Origin: Variovorax gossypii
GTDB lineage: Bacteria; Pseudomonadota; Gammaproteobacteria; Burkholderiales; Burkholderiaceae_C
NCBI RefSeq assembly: GCF_003965815.1
Contig: NZ_RXOE01000001.1
Span: forward strand, 1,550,001 to 1,614,000
DNA length: 64,000 nt
Direction: 5' to 3'
The first letter of the stretch is position 1; each line of letters opens with the position of its first letter. The translations under genes were made by a program, and so were the position numbers. Below are positions 41,755 through 50,022 of the stretch, in pieces. The notes under the pieces were generated by a model, which searched no databases, was not told the origin of the DNA, and worked only from the letters and a program-made list of their open reading frames with translations.

Positions 41755-42726
41755 TCAAAACCGGATGATCCACTCGCCGCGCAGATACCGATACTGATAG
41801 CTCGGCCCCGCAAACGTGGTGCTGCGGCTGTAGCCGGCACCAAGGCGGAACACGTGCGCTCCCCTCACCGGGCTTTGCAGGCTCACGTCGAGGAGCCTCG
41901 TGGGTTGGCTCATGTCGTGGTTGATGGTTTCGTTGCCGAGGCCGGCCGTCACGGAGGCGGTCCATCCCTGGAAGCGGTGGCGCCAGCCGATGGCGAACAT
42001 CGACTCGCTGTAGCTCGTGGGGTTGAAGTAGGCCCTGTCGACGTCGTCGTGGGTGCTTCGGTATGTGCGGTAGCGCGCCTGCAGTGTGAGGCCGAGGTCG
42101 AGCGAGGGCTGGTAGATGAGCCGCACGCGTCCGTGGTCTCGACGGTTGCCGTCTGAAAAGTACTGCTGCGCGAGCAGCCCCACCAGGGTGAAGTGGCTGC
42201 CGAGCCCCTGGTCGACTGCGACGCCGACGAATGTGAAGTCGATCCCCCTGTCCAACGATTTCGGGGTTTCGACCCAGTCGCGCGTGACGAGGAATTCGAC
42301 CGCGGTGCTTTTCGTGGGCGATATGCGATAGCTGCCGTCGAGCGTCAGCAGCGTGTGGCCGCCCTGCTCGAACACGCCGGCCTCCATGGTGCCGCCGTCG
42401 GCAGTTCTGGTTTCTATGTTGCGGGCGAGGAAGGTGAGTTTCTGGCCGCTTCTTCGCCAGCTGTCCTGCTTGTATTGGTAGTCGCCGAGCCTGAAGCCCA
42501 GGAAGCGGTCGGCATTTTCAAAGGCGGGAAAGAATTCGACCGACACGCGGCGCGACTGGAAGTGGTCGCTGTCGTTGGTCAGGAAGAACTCGGGGCCGAA
42601 GGCCATGGTGGCGGGCTTTTCCTTGTTCTCCTTTTCTTCCTGCGCCTTGCAGGGCGCGGCGGCAATGAGCATGAGTGCCGGAAGAAAAAGAAAAGCGGCG
42701 GCCGAATGCCTCGATGCCCGGGTCAT
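41755..42726 (-). CDS. Exported, beta-barrel-like partner of a glycosyltransferase
   Basis: This 323-residue protein has a signal peptide (AAAFLFLPALMLIAAAPCKA) and a mature part of regular alternating beta strands (FGPEFFLTNDSDHFQSRRVS, RVRLIYQPSLDLGLTLQARY), ending YQYRYLRGEWIIRF. The terminal Phe is typical of outer-membrane barrels. It resembles the C-terminal barrel part of polysaccharide export porins such as PgaA, without the TPR region. The start overlaps the stop of the upstream GT2 gene (ATGA), so the two act together, probably in export of an exopolysaccharide. The family is not firmly recognised. Confidence 0.75.
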   Translation of the reverse strand: MTRASRHSAAAFLFLPALMLIAAAPCKAQEEKENKEKPATMAFGPEFFLTNDSDHFQSRRVSVEFFPAFENADRFLGFRLGDYQYKQDSWRRSGQKLTFLARNIETRTADGGTMEAGVFEQGGHTLLTLDGSYRISPTKSTAVEFLVTRDWVETPKSLDRGIDFTFVGVAVDQGLGSHFTLVGLLAQQYFSDGNRRDHGRVRLIYQPSLDLGLTLQARYRTYRSTHDDVDRAYFNPTSYSESMFAIGWRHRFQGWTASVTAGLGNETINHDMSQPTRLLDVSLQSPVRGAHVFRLGAGYSRSTTFAGPSYQYRYLRGEWIIRF

Positions 42727-44060
42727 TTGGTCCCCCAGGCCTTGGGCCTTTTGAAAAGCTCGTCCAGGTATCCGAGAACGCTGGCCGGCTGCAGGATCAG
42801 GCTGTAAAGCAGCACGTAGATGAAGAAGCCCTGGAAATTCTTTCGCACGACCAATCCTGTTTTCTTGAACATCCGGCGCTCGATGGAAAACATCAGCAGG
42901 CTCAATGCGAAAGCGGCCGGTATGAGCGCAAGGGTCATCGGACCGACGATCCAGAAATAGCCGAAGAGCGCGAGCACCAATCCCGGCATGAATCCGATGG
43001 TGTAGGCCAGGTCGAGCCACGGAAAAAGCAGGTTCCAGTAGATGAAGAAGGTCGACAGCCGCGGCTGCAGAAGAATGCCCGGGTGCTTGACGAAGGCCTC
43101 GGTCATGCCGCGCGCCCAACGCTGGCGCTGCTTCACCAGTTGCCGGATGCTGGTGGGCACGTTGGTGAAGAGGCAGGCGTCTTCGCAGTGGCCGATGCGG
43201 TAGCCGGCCTTCAGCAGGGCCCAGGTGAGCACGATGTCTTCGCCCACGCATTCGGGCCAGCCGCCAACCTCGGTGAGCGCGTCGCGGTCGTAGAGAGAAA
43301 ACGCGCCCTGTGCCACCAGCGTGCCCTGGAAGAGCGACTGCACCCGCTTGATTGCCGCAATGCCGTGGAAGTAGTCCCACTCCTGGCAGCGTGTGATCCA
43401 GTTGAAGCGCGAATTGCGGACCAGGATTTTTCCGGCCACGGCCCGCGTATTGGGCGGGTCGGAGTGGTAGCGCTCGACGATGCTGGTGAGCGCGCCCTTG
43501 TAGAGGAATGAATCGGCATCGACGGTGATGACGATGTCGTGCAGCACCTGCTTGAAGCCGATATTCAGCGCACGCGCCTTGCCGCCGTTCTGCTTCAAAT
43601 CGACGAAGGTGATCCACGGATATCGGGCGCAGGCGCGCTCGACGACGGCGGCTGTGCCGTCTTTCGAGCCATCGTTGATCACGATGACCTGCAATTCGCC
43701 GGGATAGTTTTGCCGCTCGATGCTGACGAGGGTTTCCTCGATGGAGGCTTCCTCGTTGTACGCGGCAATCAGGATGGAAATCGGGGGATACGTCAGGAGC
43801 GTGGAATGCGGCGGCCTTTTGTCCAGAAGCAGGCTGATGGCCAGGAATGCATTCATGAACCCCGGAACAATGGCAATGCCGTAAACCAGAAAAACAGCCA
43901 GCACGGTGCCGATATGGCTTTTCAGGTCGGTCAGCCAGGCCTGCGCGGCCCAGATCGAAAAGGCAACCCACGCCGCGGAGCCAATCAACGCTATAAGAAA
44001 CTTACCTGACACGGGCAGGTAAATCATCGAATGCGCTGTCTTTTGGCTACTCTCGTTCAT
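42723..44060 (-). CDS. Family 2 processive glycosyltransferase (PgaC/IcaA-like)
   Basis: This 445-residue inner-membrane enzyme polymerises a sugar from a UDP donor and moves the chain across the membrane. It has two N-terminal helices, the GT2 domain with NDGSKD at 129-134, DAD at 181-183, GED at 273-275 and QRQRW at 311-315 (the processive-enzyme signature), and C-terminal helices. PgaC-like enzymes make poly-beta-1,6-N-acetylglucosamine, but the sugar here is not known. ATG 44060 is set by AAGG five bases upstream; a TTG at 44075 is the alternative. No PgaB-type deacetylase or PgaD is encoded nearby, so the polymer may be unmodified or the set incomplete. Confidence 0.88.
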   Translation of the reverse strand: MNESSQKTAHSMIYLPVSGKFLIALIGSAAWVAFSIWAAQAWLTDLKSHIGTVLAVFLVYGIAIVPGFMNAFLAISLLLDKRPPHSTLLTYPPISILIAAYNEEASIEETLVSIERQNYPGELQVIVINDGSKDGTAAVVERACARYPWITFVDLKQNGGKARALNIGFKQVLHDIVITVDADSFLYKGALTSIVERYHSDPPNTRAVAGKILVRNSRFNWITRCQEWDYFHGIAAIKRVQSLFQGTLVAQGAFSLYDRDALTEVGGWPECVGEDIVLTWALLKAGYRIGHCEDACLFTNVPTSIRQLVKQRQRWARGMTEAFVKHPGILLQPRLSTFFIYWNLLFPWLDLAYTIGFMPGLVLALFGYFWIVGPMTLALIPAAFALSLLMFSIERRMFKKTGLVVRKNFQGFFIYVLLYSLILQPASVLGYLDELFKRPKAWGTK

Positions 44061-44179
44061 ATCGCCTTTTGACAATTCCGCGAAATGTAATCTTCCGCGG
44101 AGGCGATGAATAGTCTGGTTACCCCTTCAATGCATGTTTGCAACAGTCGCGCACCGGCGTGCGCGAGCGCTGTTGCTAT

Positions 44180-45094
44180 TTACGAGGGATCGAACCCCGG
44201 CGCCGAATTGATTTCGTTCGGCTTGTAGATCTTGTGCTGGGCCACACCGCTGCCCGCATCGGTCACCACCAGCAGGCGCCACAGCGGCTCGCGCGTGGAG
44301 CAGGCGGTTTCTTCCTTGCTGAGCTTGAAGCCGGGAACGCCGGGCGCGGTGCCCTTGACGGTCACGCGCAGCAGGGTCTGGCCCTTGGCGTTCGACACTT
44401 CGAGGTCGAAGCCCTTGCCGGTCATGTTCTCGGCCTTGTAGCCGTAGCCGGTGAAGTGCTTCACCACGTATTCGAGGGCGGCGGCCTGCACTGCCTCGGG
44501 CGTGGCCTTGTCGTCGTCGGCTGCCTTGGCGGCGGCGGAGAGCTTCTGCGGCACGTTGCCGCGTTCGCGGGCGGTCTGCACTTCGGCTTCGCTGGGCGCC
44601 CAGCCGCGCGGGCCGCGCACGAGCACGGCGAGTTTCTGGTCGGGCTCCCAGCTCGCGACGTGCCATTCGTCGTCGTCGCGCACGCGGGTGGACACCTTGG
44701 CGTCCTTGTTGCTTTCCACTTCGAGAATCGCGATGCGGTTGGTCTGCACCACGGCGCGGAAGCCGCCGCCGGCGTCATGGCTGCGCTTGAGCAGCGCGAG
44801 GCGGTCCTTCGCGCGCTGCACCTGCTGGGCGCTGCGCTCGCCGCCGCCGGCGCGGTGGTGAACGTCGAGCGACTCGAGGTAGAACCAGCGCCCGTTGGCG
44901 GCCACGTTCACCCATTCGGCCCAGATGGTGGCGATGACGTTGTCGCCGGTGGCCAGCCATGCGTGCTCGAATGGCTTGTCGCGCGCGTCGAACACACCCA
45001 TCTTGGCGACGATTTCCACCGGCGTGAGCCGGGGGCCCGAGAGCCGCATCTCGTCGATCACAGTGAGTACGCGGGGGTCGACTTCCTTGTCCAT
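44180..45094 (-). CDS. DUF3883-domain protein
   Basis: This 304-residue cytoplasmic protein has an uncharacterised N-terminal two-thirds (DEWHVASWEPDQKLAVLVRG) and, after an Ala/Lys-rich linker, a C-terminal DUF3883-like domain: AALEYVVKHFTGYGYKAENM, GKGFDLEVSNAKGQTLLRVT, VKGTAPGVPGFKLSKEE. The G-F-D-L-E-V ... V-K order is the restriction-endonuclease (PD-(D/E)xK) fold core. DUF3883 is often found in defence and DNA-processing proteins, but this copy is in ordinary GC-rich context with no visible partner. ATG 45094 gives a normal start. Confidence 0.78.
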   Translation of the reverse strand: MDKEVDPRVLTVIDEMRLSGPRLTPVEIVAKMGVFDARDKPFEHAWLATGDNVIATIWAEWVNVAANGRWFYLESLDVHHRAGGGERSAQQVQRAKDRLALLKRSHDAGGGFRAVVQTNRIAILEVESNKDAKVSTRVRDDDEWHVASWEPDQKLAVLVRGPRGWAPSEAEVQTARERGNVPQKLSAAAKAADDDKATPEAVQAAALEYVVKHFTGYGYKAENMTGKGFDLEVSNAKGQTLLRVTVKGTAPGVPGFKLSKEETACSTREPLWRLLVVTDAGSGVAQHKIYKPNEINSAPGFDPS

Positions 45095-45215
45095 TCAGCG
45101 GAATTTTCTTGAGGTTGATGAGGTTGGGAGAGGGGGCTGGGAGTATGCCGCATCGCCTGCGGCCGGCCTGCGAGTGACCTGTGGACGGGCGCATCGGTAT
45201 GGCACGATCCGGGGA

Positions 45216-45776
45216 ATGAACGAGCCGTCACGCCGCATACCGTATCGCACCTGGCCGGGGGCGCTGGCGGTGCTCCTCGCCATCGCGGCCTACGTGGGCG
45301 GCCTCACCTACTGGGACCGCCACACCTCGGGCAACCGCCCTCTTCCCGCGGGCAAGACGGTCGAGGCGGGCCAAGCCCGCTTCGTGCCGGCCGAGGGGTG
45401 GGAGATGGACGTGTCGCGCTCCAAGGCAGGCCAGTCGCTCATGCTCTTCAAGGGCGGCCACAAGTTCCTGGTTTCCACCTTCCCGTGGGCGGGCGGGCCA
45501 GACGGCCCGCTGGTGCGCCAGCAGCGGCTGATGGAGCGTGGCCAGCGGCTGCAGATGGACGGCGACGTGTCCGACTTCGTCACCTCCTGGGGCCTGCAGG
45601 GCAAGACCTTCGCGTATTACGGCTCGAAGCTGGCGGGGCGCTTCTGGCAGGTGGTCGACCAGCGGCGCAAGTCGCTGGTGCAGATCGATTTCTACGGCGC
45701 CAGCGACGGCATGGAAGAAGCGCTGGCCGACGCACGCAGCATGCTCGACTCGATGGACCTGGAGGCGCCGCAGTGA
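45216..45776 (+). CDS. Membrane-anchored protein preceding PrsW
   Basis: This 186-residue protein has an N-terminal hydrophobic helix (LAVLLAIAAYVGGLTYWDRH) and a soluble remainder of mixed alpha/beta type (EAGQARFVPAEGWEMDVSRS, FAYYGSKLAGRFWQVVDQRR). The family is not recognised. Its stop overlaps the GTG start of the PrsW gene by 4 bp, so the two are probably co-translated and may form a membrane complex. It could be a substrate or regulator of the protease; this is inference from position only. Confidence 0.72.
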   Translation: MNEPSRRIPYRTWPGALAVLLAIAAYVGGLTYWDRHTSGNRPLPAGKTVEAGQARFVPAEGWEMDVSRSKAGQSLMLFKGGHKFLVSTFPWAGGPDGPLVRQQRLMERGQRLQMDGDVSDFVTSWGLQGKTFAYYGSKLAGRFWQVVDQRRKSLVQIDFYGASDGMEEALADARSMLDSMDLEAPQ

Positions 45777-46987
45777 ACGCGCCCGTCTTCGACCGGAACG
45801 ACCAGGGCATTCCCACCAACCAGGACACCGGCGCATGGCCGGTGGGCACCGACTCCTTCTTCCAGCCGCGGCGCGTGGCCTTCTGGGTGCTGGTGGCGCT
45901 GATCGTCAACGGGCTCTTCTACCTGGCCTACATGTTCTCGATCGGCTTCCGGGTGGTGCCGGTCACCACATTGCTGGGGCTGACGGTGTGGGGCATCTAC
46001 ACGCTGCTTTTCGTGCTGGCCTTCGGCACGCTCGACCTGCTGGAGCAGCACCCGCCCGAGGCGTACGTGCTGGCCTTCGCGTGGGGCGGGCTGGGGGCGG
46101 TGTATTTCGCGGCGCCGGCGAACATCGCCATACAGAGCCTGTGCGCGAAGCTGGTGTCGCCGGAGTTCGTGGCGGTGTGGGGGCCGGCCATCGCGGGGCC
46201 GATCACCGAAGAATTCTTGAAGCTCATGGGCGTGATCCTGCTGGTGCTGGTGGCGCGCAACCAGTTCCAGACGTACCTGTCGGTGCTGATCGTGGGCGCG
46301 ATGGCGGGGCTGGGCTTCCAGGTGATCGAGAACCTGAGCTACACGGTGCGCTCCTCCATCCACTTTCCGCTGGAGAACCAGGTCTATCCGGTGCTGCTCA
46401 ACCTGTTCACGCGCGGGCTGCTGAGCGGGCTTTGGAGCCATGCGGCCTACACCACCATCGCTTCGTTCGGCGTTGCGTGGTTCCTGCTGCATCCGCAGCG
46501 GCCGATGGTGGCGCGCATCGCGGTCGCCGTGCTGTGCTTCCTGCTCGCGTGGGCTATGCACTTCATCTGGAACTCGCCCTTTCTCGAAGACCTGTTCGAC
46601 GGCGGCTACGGCGAAATGGCCGTCATGCTGGTGATCAAGGGGCTGCCCGCGATCATCGTGGCGGGGCTCTTCTGGCAGGTGGCCGCGCGCGAGAACGGCA
46701 CCTACCTGCACGCGCTGGCGGCCTGGTTCGTGCCCGAGCGCGACCTGATCCGCGACGACGAATGGGTGCGGCTGGGCGCGCCCATGCAGCGCTACAAGGT
46801 CCGCCGCGAAATGGGCTGGACCTACGGCTGGCGCGCCAGGCGCCTGAAGACGCACCTGCAGCGCGAACAGCTGCGGCTGATCCGCAAGGCGGCCACTTAC
46901 GGGCGCGGCGCGCAGACGCTGCGGCACGAACTGGCCGTGCGGCGCCTGCGCGCCAAGCTCGATCCGATCATCGAAGCGCGGACCTGA
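45773..46987 (+). CDS. PrsW-family intramembrane metalloprotease-like protein
   Basis: This 404-residue polytopic membrane protein has about eight helices. AGPITEEFLKLMGV (E146, E147, K150) is the EExxK motif of PrsW/CPBP-type glutamic intramembrane proteases. FQVIENLSYT and GLWSHAAYTTIASFGVAWFL carry the other conserved Glu and His positions. PrsW cleaves anti-sigma factors in Bacillus; the target here is unknown. A soluble basic tail of about 100 residues follows the last helix. The GTG start at 45773 has GGAGG at 45761-45765 and overlaps the preceding stop. Confidence 0.85.
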   Translation: MNAPVFDRNDQGIPTNQDTGAWPVGTDSFFQPRRVAFWVLVALIVNGLFYLAYMFSIGFRVVPVTTLLGLTVWGIYTLLFVLAFGTLDLLEQHPPEAYVLAFAWGGLGAVYFAAPANIAIQSLCAKLVSPEFVAVWGPAIAGPITEEFLKLMGVILLVLVARNQFQTYLSVLIVGAMAGLGFQVIENLSYTVRSSIHFPLENQVYPVLLNLFTRGLLSGLWSHAAYTTIASFGVAWFLLHPQRPMVARIAVAVLCFLLAWAMHFIWNSPFLEDLFDGGYGEMAVMLVIKGLPAIIVAGLFWQVAARENGTYLHALAAWFVPERDLIRDDEWVRLGAPMQRYKVRREMGWTYGWRARRLKTHLQREQLRLIRKAATYGRGAQTLRHELAVRRLRAKLDPIIEART

Positions 46988-47085
46988 GGGGTGCCTTCCG
47001 CCCGGGGCAGCAGTCGGGCGGATGCGTTGGAAGCAGGCAACTCCTGCCCTTCCTCGCGGAAAAGATTGCTAAAGTTGTACGCGTC

Positions 47086-49020
47086 ATGCGTCGACAAAAA
47101 GAACAACTCGGGCTGCGCCTGCTGATGCTGTTGGTACTGGCGGTACTGGCAGCCGGATGGAGTGCCTCCGCCCGTGCCGTGACGCTCATCGACCAGGCCC
47201 GGCTCACGCTGACCTTGCGCGGCCACGAAGCCGCCGCGCCGAACCCCGACGCCCCCTCCGAACCGCACGCCGTCTCGCTGCCCTACAACTGGGACCAGCG
47301 GCAAGGCGCCGTCGATGGCGAGGCGCGGTTCGCCTTCGACGTACCCGTGACCGACCCGGCCATGCCGCAGGCGCTGTTCGTGCCGCGCATCGGCAACAGC
47401 TTCAGGGTGCTGGTGAACGGGCGCGAGCTGGCGCGGTTCGGCACCTTCCCGCCGGGGCCCTACGACGATGCCTCGTTCACGCCGCAGTACTTCACGCTGC
47501 CGCCTGCGGGCTCTGCCGGGCCGCAGCGGGTGGAGATCGTCGTCGCCGCGCAGGCCGCGCGCCAGGGCGGGCTTTCTCCGGTGGTGGCGGGCAGCGAGGC
47601 CGAGATTCGCCCGCTGTACGAAGACGCCCTCTTCTGGCAGATCAGCGGCGGGCGCTTCATCGCCATCGTGAGCGGCGTGCTCGGGGCGCTGTCGCTGCTG
47701 GTGTGGCTGCGGCAGCGCGAATCCGTTTATCTCTTCTACGGGCTGGGCGAGCTTCTCTGGTCTGTGCAGACGGCGCGCGTGCTGTTCACGCACGCGCCGT
47801 TGCCCTGGCCGTGGTGGGGCGTGGTGCCGCTGGCGGCGTTCCAGGCGGCGGTGCCGCTGCTGTGCCGCTTCGCGCTGGCGGTGGTGGGCAAGGGCGACAC
47901 CCGGCTCGCACGCTTCCTGGGCTTGCTGGCCTTGCTGGCGCCCGTCACGGCCACGATCGGCATCACGGTGCCGTTGCTGTGGCTGATGCCGGCGTGGCAG
48001 CTGCTGTTCTTCCTGGCCGGGCTGGCGATGGTGGTGGTGGTCGTGAAGGTGGCGGTGCGCAGCTCGGTGCTGGAGCATCGCGTGCTGGGCGTGGCGGTGG
48101 TGATGGTGGTGCTGAGCGCCGCGCGCGACAACTGGGTGATGCGCACATCGCCCGAGGCCTATGCGGTGGTGCCGTGGATCCGCTTCGCGTGGGTGGGCTT
48201 CGCGATCTCGCTGGCCTGGGTGATCGCCGAGCGCATGCGCAAGGACGTGCGCGCCATGGCGCAGATGAACGCCTCGCTCGAAGCCGAACTGGCCGAGCGC
48301 AATGCGGCGCTCGAAGCCGTCTTCGCTCGCGAACGCGAGGGCGAGAAGGCGCGCGGCGCGCTCGAGGAGCGCCAGCGCCTCACGCAAGACCTGCACGACG
48401 GACTGGGCGGACAACTCGTCGGCCTGCTGCAGATGGCCCAGCAGCCCGGTGCCGCCATGGGCGACGTGGCGCTGCACCTGCGCGACGCGGTGGACCAGCT
48501 CAAGCTCACTGTGGACGCCATGCACGGCTGCGAGGGCGACGTGGCCTCCGCGCTGGGCAGCGTGCGCTACCGCCTGGGGCCGCGCCTGCAGGCGGCCGGC
48601 ATCGACCTGCGATGGGACGTGGGCTCGCTGCCGACCATGACGGGCTGGAGCGCGCGCGAATCGCACCAGTTGCAGATGCTGCTGTTCGAGGCCTTCGGCA
48701 ACCTGATGGCGCATGCACAGGCGACGCAGGCCGGCCTTGGCGCGAGGCTGGTGGAAGGTTCGGGAGAACGTGCCATCGAGATCGAGCTGCACGACAACGG
48801 CCGGGGCTTCGACACGCAAGCCGCGTTCGCGGGCAAGGGCCTCGCAAACATGCGCACGCGTGCCGCGGCGCTGGGGGGCACGCTCACCGTTCGCTCGCAG
48901 CCCGGGGAAACCAGCCTGCTGCTGCATCTGCCCGTTCCGGCAGAAGCATCAGCGCCGGTCGAACCCGGGCCGGAGCTGGATCAGCTGCCGATGCGGCCGG
49001 CGAACGGCACGCTGCGATAA
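47086..49020 (+). CDS. Orphan membrane sensor histidine kinase (7TMR-DISM / HisKA_3 type)
   Basis: This 644-residue protein has a signal or first helix (LLMLLVLAVLAAGWSASARA), a periplasmic sensor domain of about 150 residues, about seven helices, a coiled coil (SLEAELAERNAALEAVFARE), and a HisKA_3 dimerisation domain with the phospho-acceptor His437 in LTQDLHDGLGGQL. The HATPase_c domain follows (IELHDNGRGFD, GKGLANMRTRAAALGG). HisKA_3 kinases pair with LuxR-type regulators, but none is encoded next to it; the following gene is convergent and overlaps its 3' end by 40 bp. Upstream is the PrsW pair, 98 bp away. The signal is unknown. Confidence 0.88.
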   Translation: MRRQKEQLGLRLLMLLVLAVLAAGWSASARAVTLIDQARLTLTLRGHEAAAPNPDAPSEPHAVSLPYNWDQRQGAVDGEARFAFDVPVTDPAMPQALFVPRIGNSFRVLVNGRELARFGTFPPGPYDDASFTPQYFTLPPAGSAGPQRVEIVVAAQAARQGGLSPVVAGSEAEIRPLYEDALFWQISGGRFIAIVSGVLGALSLLVWLRQRESVYLFYGLGELLWSVQTARVLFTHAPLPWPWWGVVPLAAFQAAVPLLCRFALAVVGKGDTRLARFLGLLALLAPVTATIGITVPLLWLMPAWQLLFFLAGLAMVVVVVKVAVRSSVLEHRVLGVAVVMVVLSAARDNWVMRTSPEAYAVVPWIRFAWVGFAISLAWVIAERMRKDVRAMAQMNASLEAELAERNAALEAVFAREREGEKARGALEERQRLTQDLHDGLGGQLVGLLQMAQQPGAAMGDVALHLRDAVDQLKLTVDAMHGCEGDVASALGSVRYRLGPRLQAAGIDLRWDVGSLPTMTGWSARESHQLQMLLFEAFGNLMAHAQATQAGLGARLVEGSGERAIEIELHDNGRGFDTQAAFAGKGLANMRTRAAALGGTLTVRSQPGETSLLLHLPVPAEASAPVEPGPELDQLPMRPANGTLR

Positions 49021-49793
49021 GGACTGCGCGCCCCGCTCAGCAGCATGCGGTTGGTGCGCAGCAGGTTCTCTTCACGCGCGTCGGAATACTTCCAGATCAG
49101 GCCGCCGGCGATGTACGCCGCGCTCACCTGCGACCAGTCGGTGTATGCCTCGCGCACCTGCCTCGCGAGCCCGCCAGCAAAGCCCGCGAACTCCGCGCGC
49201 TCGATGTAGCCGAGCTGCACCGCCCAGCGCGACAGGCTGGCCAGGCGCACGGCGTCCCATGCGACCAGGTCGGATATCTGGCCGGGCGAGGCCTTGAAAT
49301 GCTTGCGCAACGCGTCGACCCAGCTCTGGCTGCCCGTCATCAGCTGGGCCAGTTCCGCCATCGGCTTGCCGCTTTTCGCCGCAAGCTCGCGATAGTCCAG
49401 GCTCTTGCGCGCCTTGATCTGGAAGAACGAGGGGAAGAAGGCGTCCATCACCATGCGCAGGACGGCGGGCGTTTCCTGCGTTGCCGTGTCGATCGCGGCA
49501 ATCGCCTTCCACAGGGGCTTGTAGGCCGAGCGCTGCCCTTCCTCGACGAGCCATCTGGCGGTCTGCTCGAAGCTGGCGCGGTCGTGCACGCTCCAGACCT
49601 CGGCGATGCTCTCGCGCAGCACGTCGCTGTCCTTGCCGGTGGGCACCGCGTTCATGAAGTCGCCGTTGAAGGCGGAGAGCGGTGCACTGAGCGTGACCAG
49701 CCATTGCTCTTCGCCCGCGAGCACGTCGGCGGTGTCGAAGTGAAGCTCCTGGTTGTCCATCAGCGCATGGCCGAGCGCATCCATCATTCCCAT
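48981..49793 (-). CDS. DUF1266-domain protein
   Basis: This 270-residue protein carries the DUF1266 pattern near its middle and end: DRASFEQTARWLVEEGQR, LVAWDAVRLASLSRWAVQLG, and SQVSAAYIAGGLIWKYSDA. DUF1266 proteins (such as YbeR/YbeU in E. coli) are cytoplasmic and of unknown function. No signal peptide is seen. It is convergent with the sensor kinase and shares 40 bp of sequence with its 3' end. ATG 49793 is the first Met; two further Met codons follow within three residues. Confidence 0.85.
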   Translation of the reverse strand: MGMMDALGHALMDNQELHFDTADVLAGEEQWLVTLSAPLSAFNGDFMNAVPTGKDSDVLRESIAEVWSVHDRASFEQTARWLVEEGQRSAYKPLWKAIAAIDTATQETPAVLRMVMDAFFPSFFQIKARKSLDYRELAAKSGKPMAELAQLMTGSQSWVDALRKHFKASPGQISDLVAWDAVRLASLSRWAVQLGYIERAEFAGFAGGLARQVREAYTDWSQVSAAYIAGGLIWKYSDAREENLLRTNRMLLSGARSPYRSVPFAGRIGS

Positions 49794-49959
49794 GGAAATT
49801 CCTGTGATCGAAGACAGAAGGGAGCTGCCCGGCCGGCGAGCCGGTGCCGGCCTGGCGCGACCCGCGCGCCGCAGCCCGGAAAGGGAGCGATGCTACACAG
49901 AAGCGCCGGCCGGGATTCTGATGAATTCTTCGCTCGCGCTTTGGCACTCGGCGGAACGG

Positions 49960-49994
49960 GAAAGGGAGGCGGGCTCCGAGCCCTCCTCCCTTTC
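49960..49994 (-). terminator. Strong hairpin, probable terminator of the phosphoesterase gene
   Basis: GAAAGGGAGG at 49960-49969 pairs with CCTCCCTTTC at 49985-49994, and GGGCT pairs with AGCCC inside, around a CCG loop with one internal mismatch. It lies 29 bp beyond the stop of the minus-strand phosphoesterase gene (50023). Outer GCGGAA / TTCCGC arms extend it. The U-tract on the minus strand is weak, so it may also act by blocking RNA decay. Confidence 0.6.
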
Positions 49995-50022
49995 GCTTCT
50001 TCCGCGGCCGTGAAGCCCGGGA

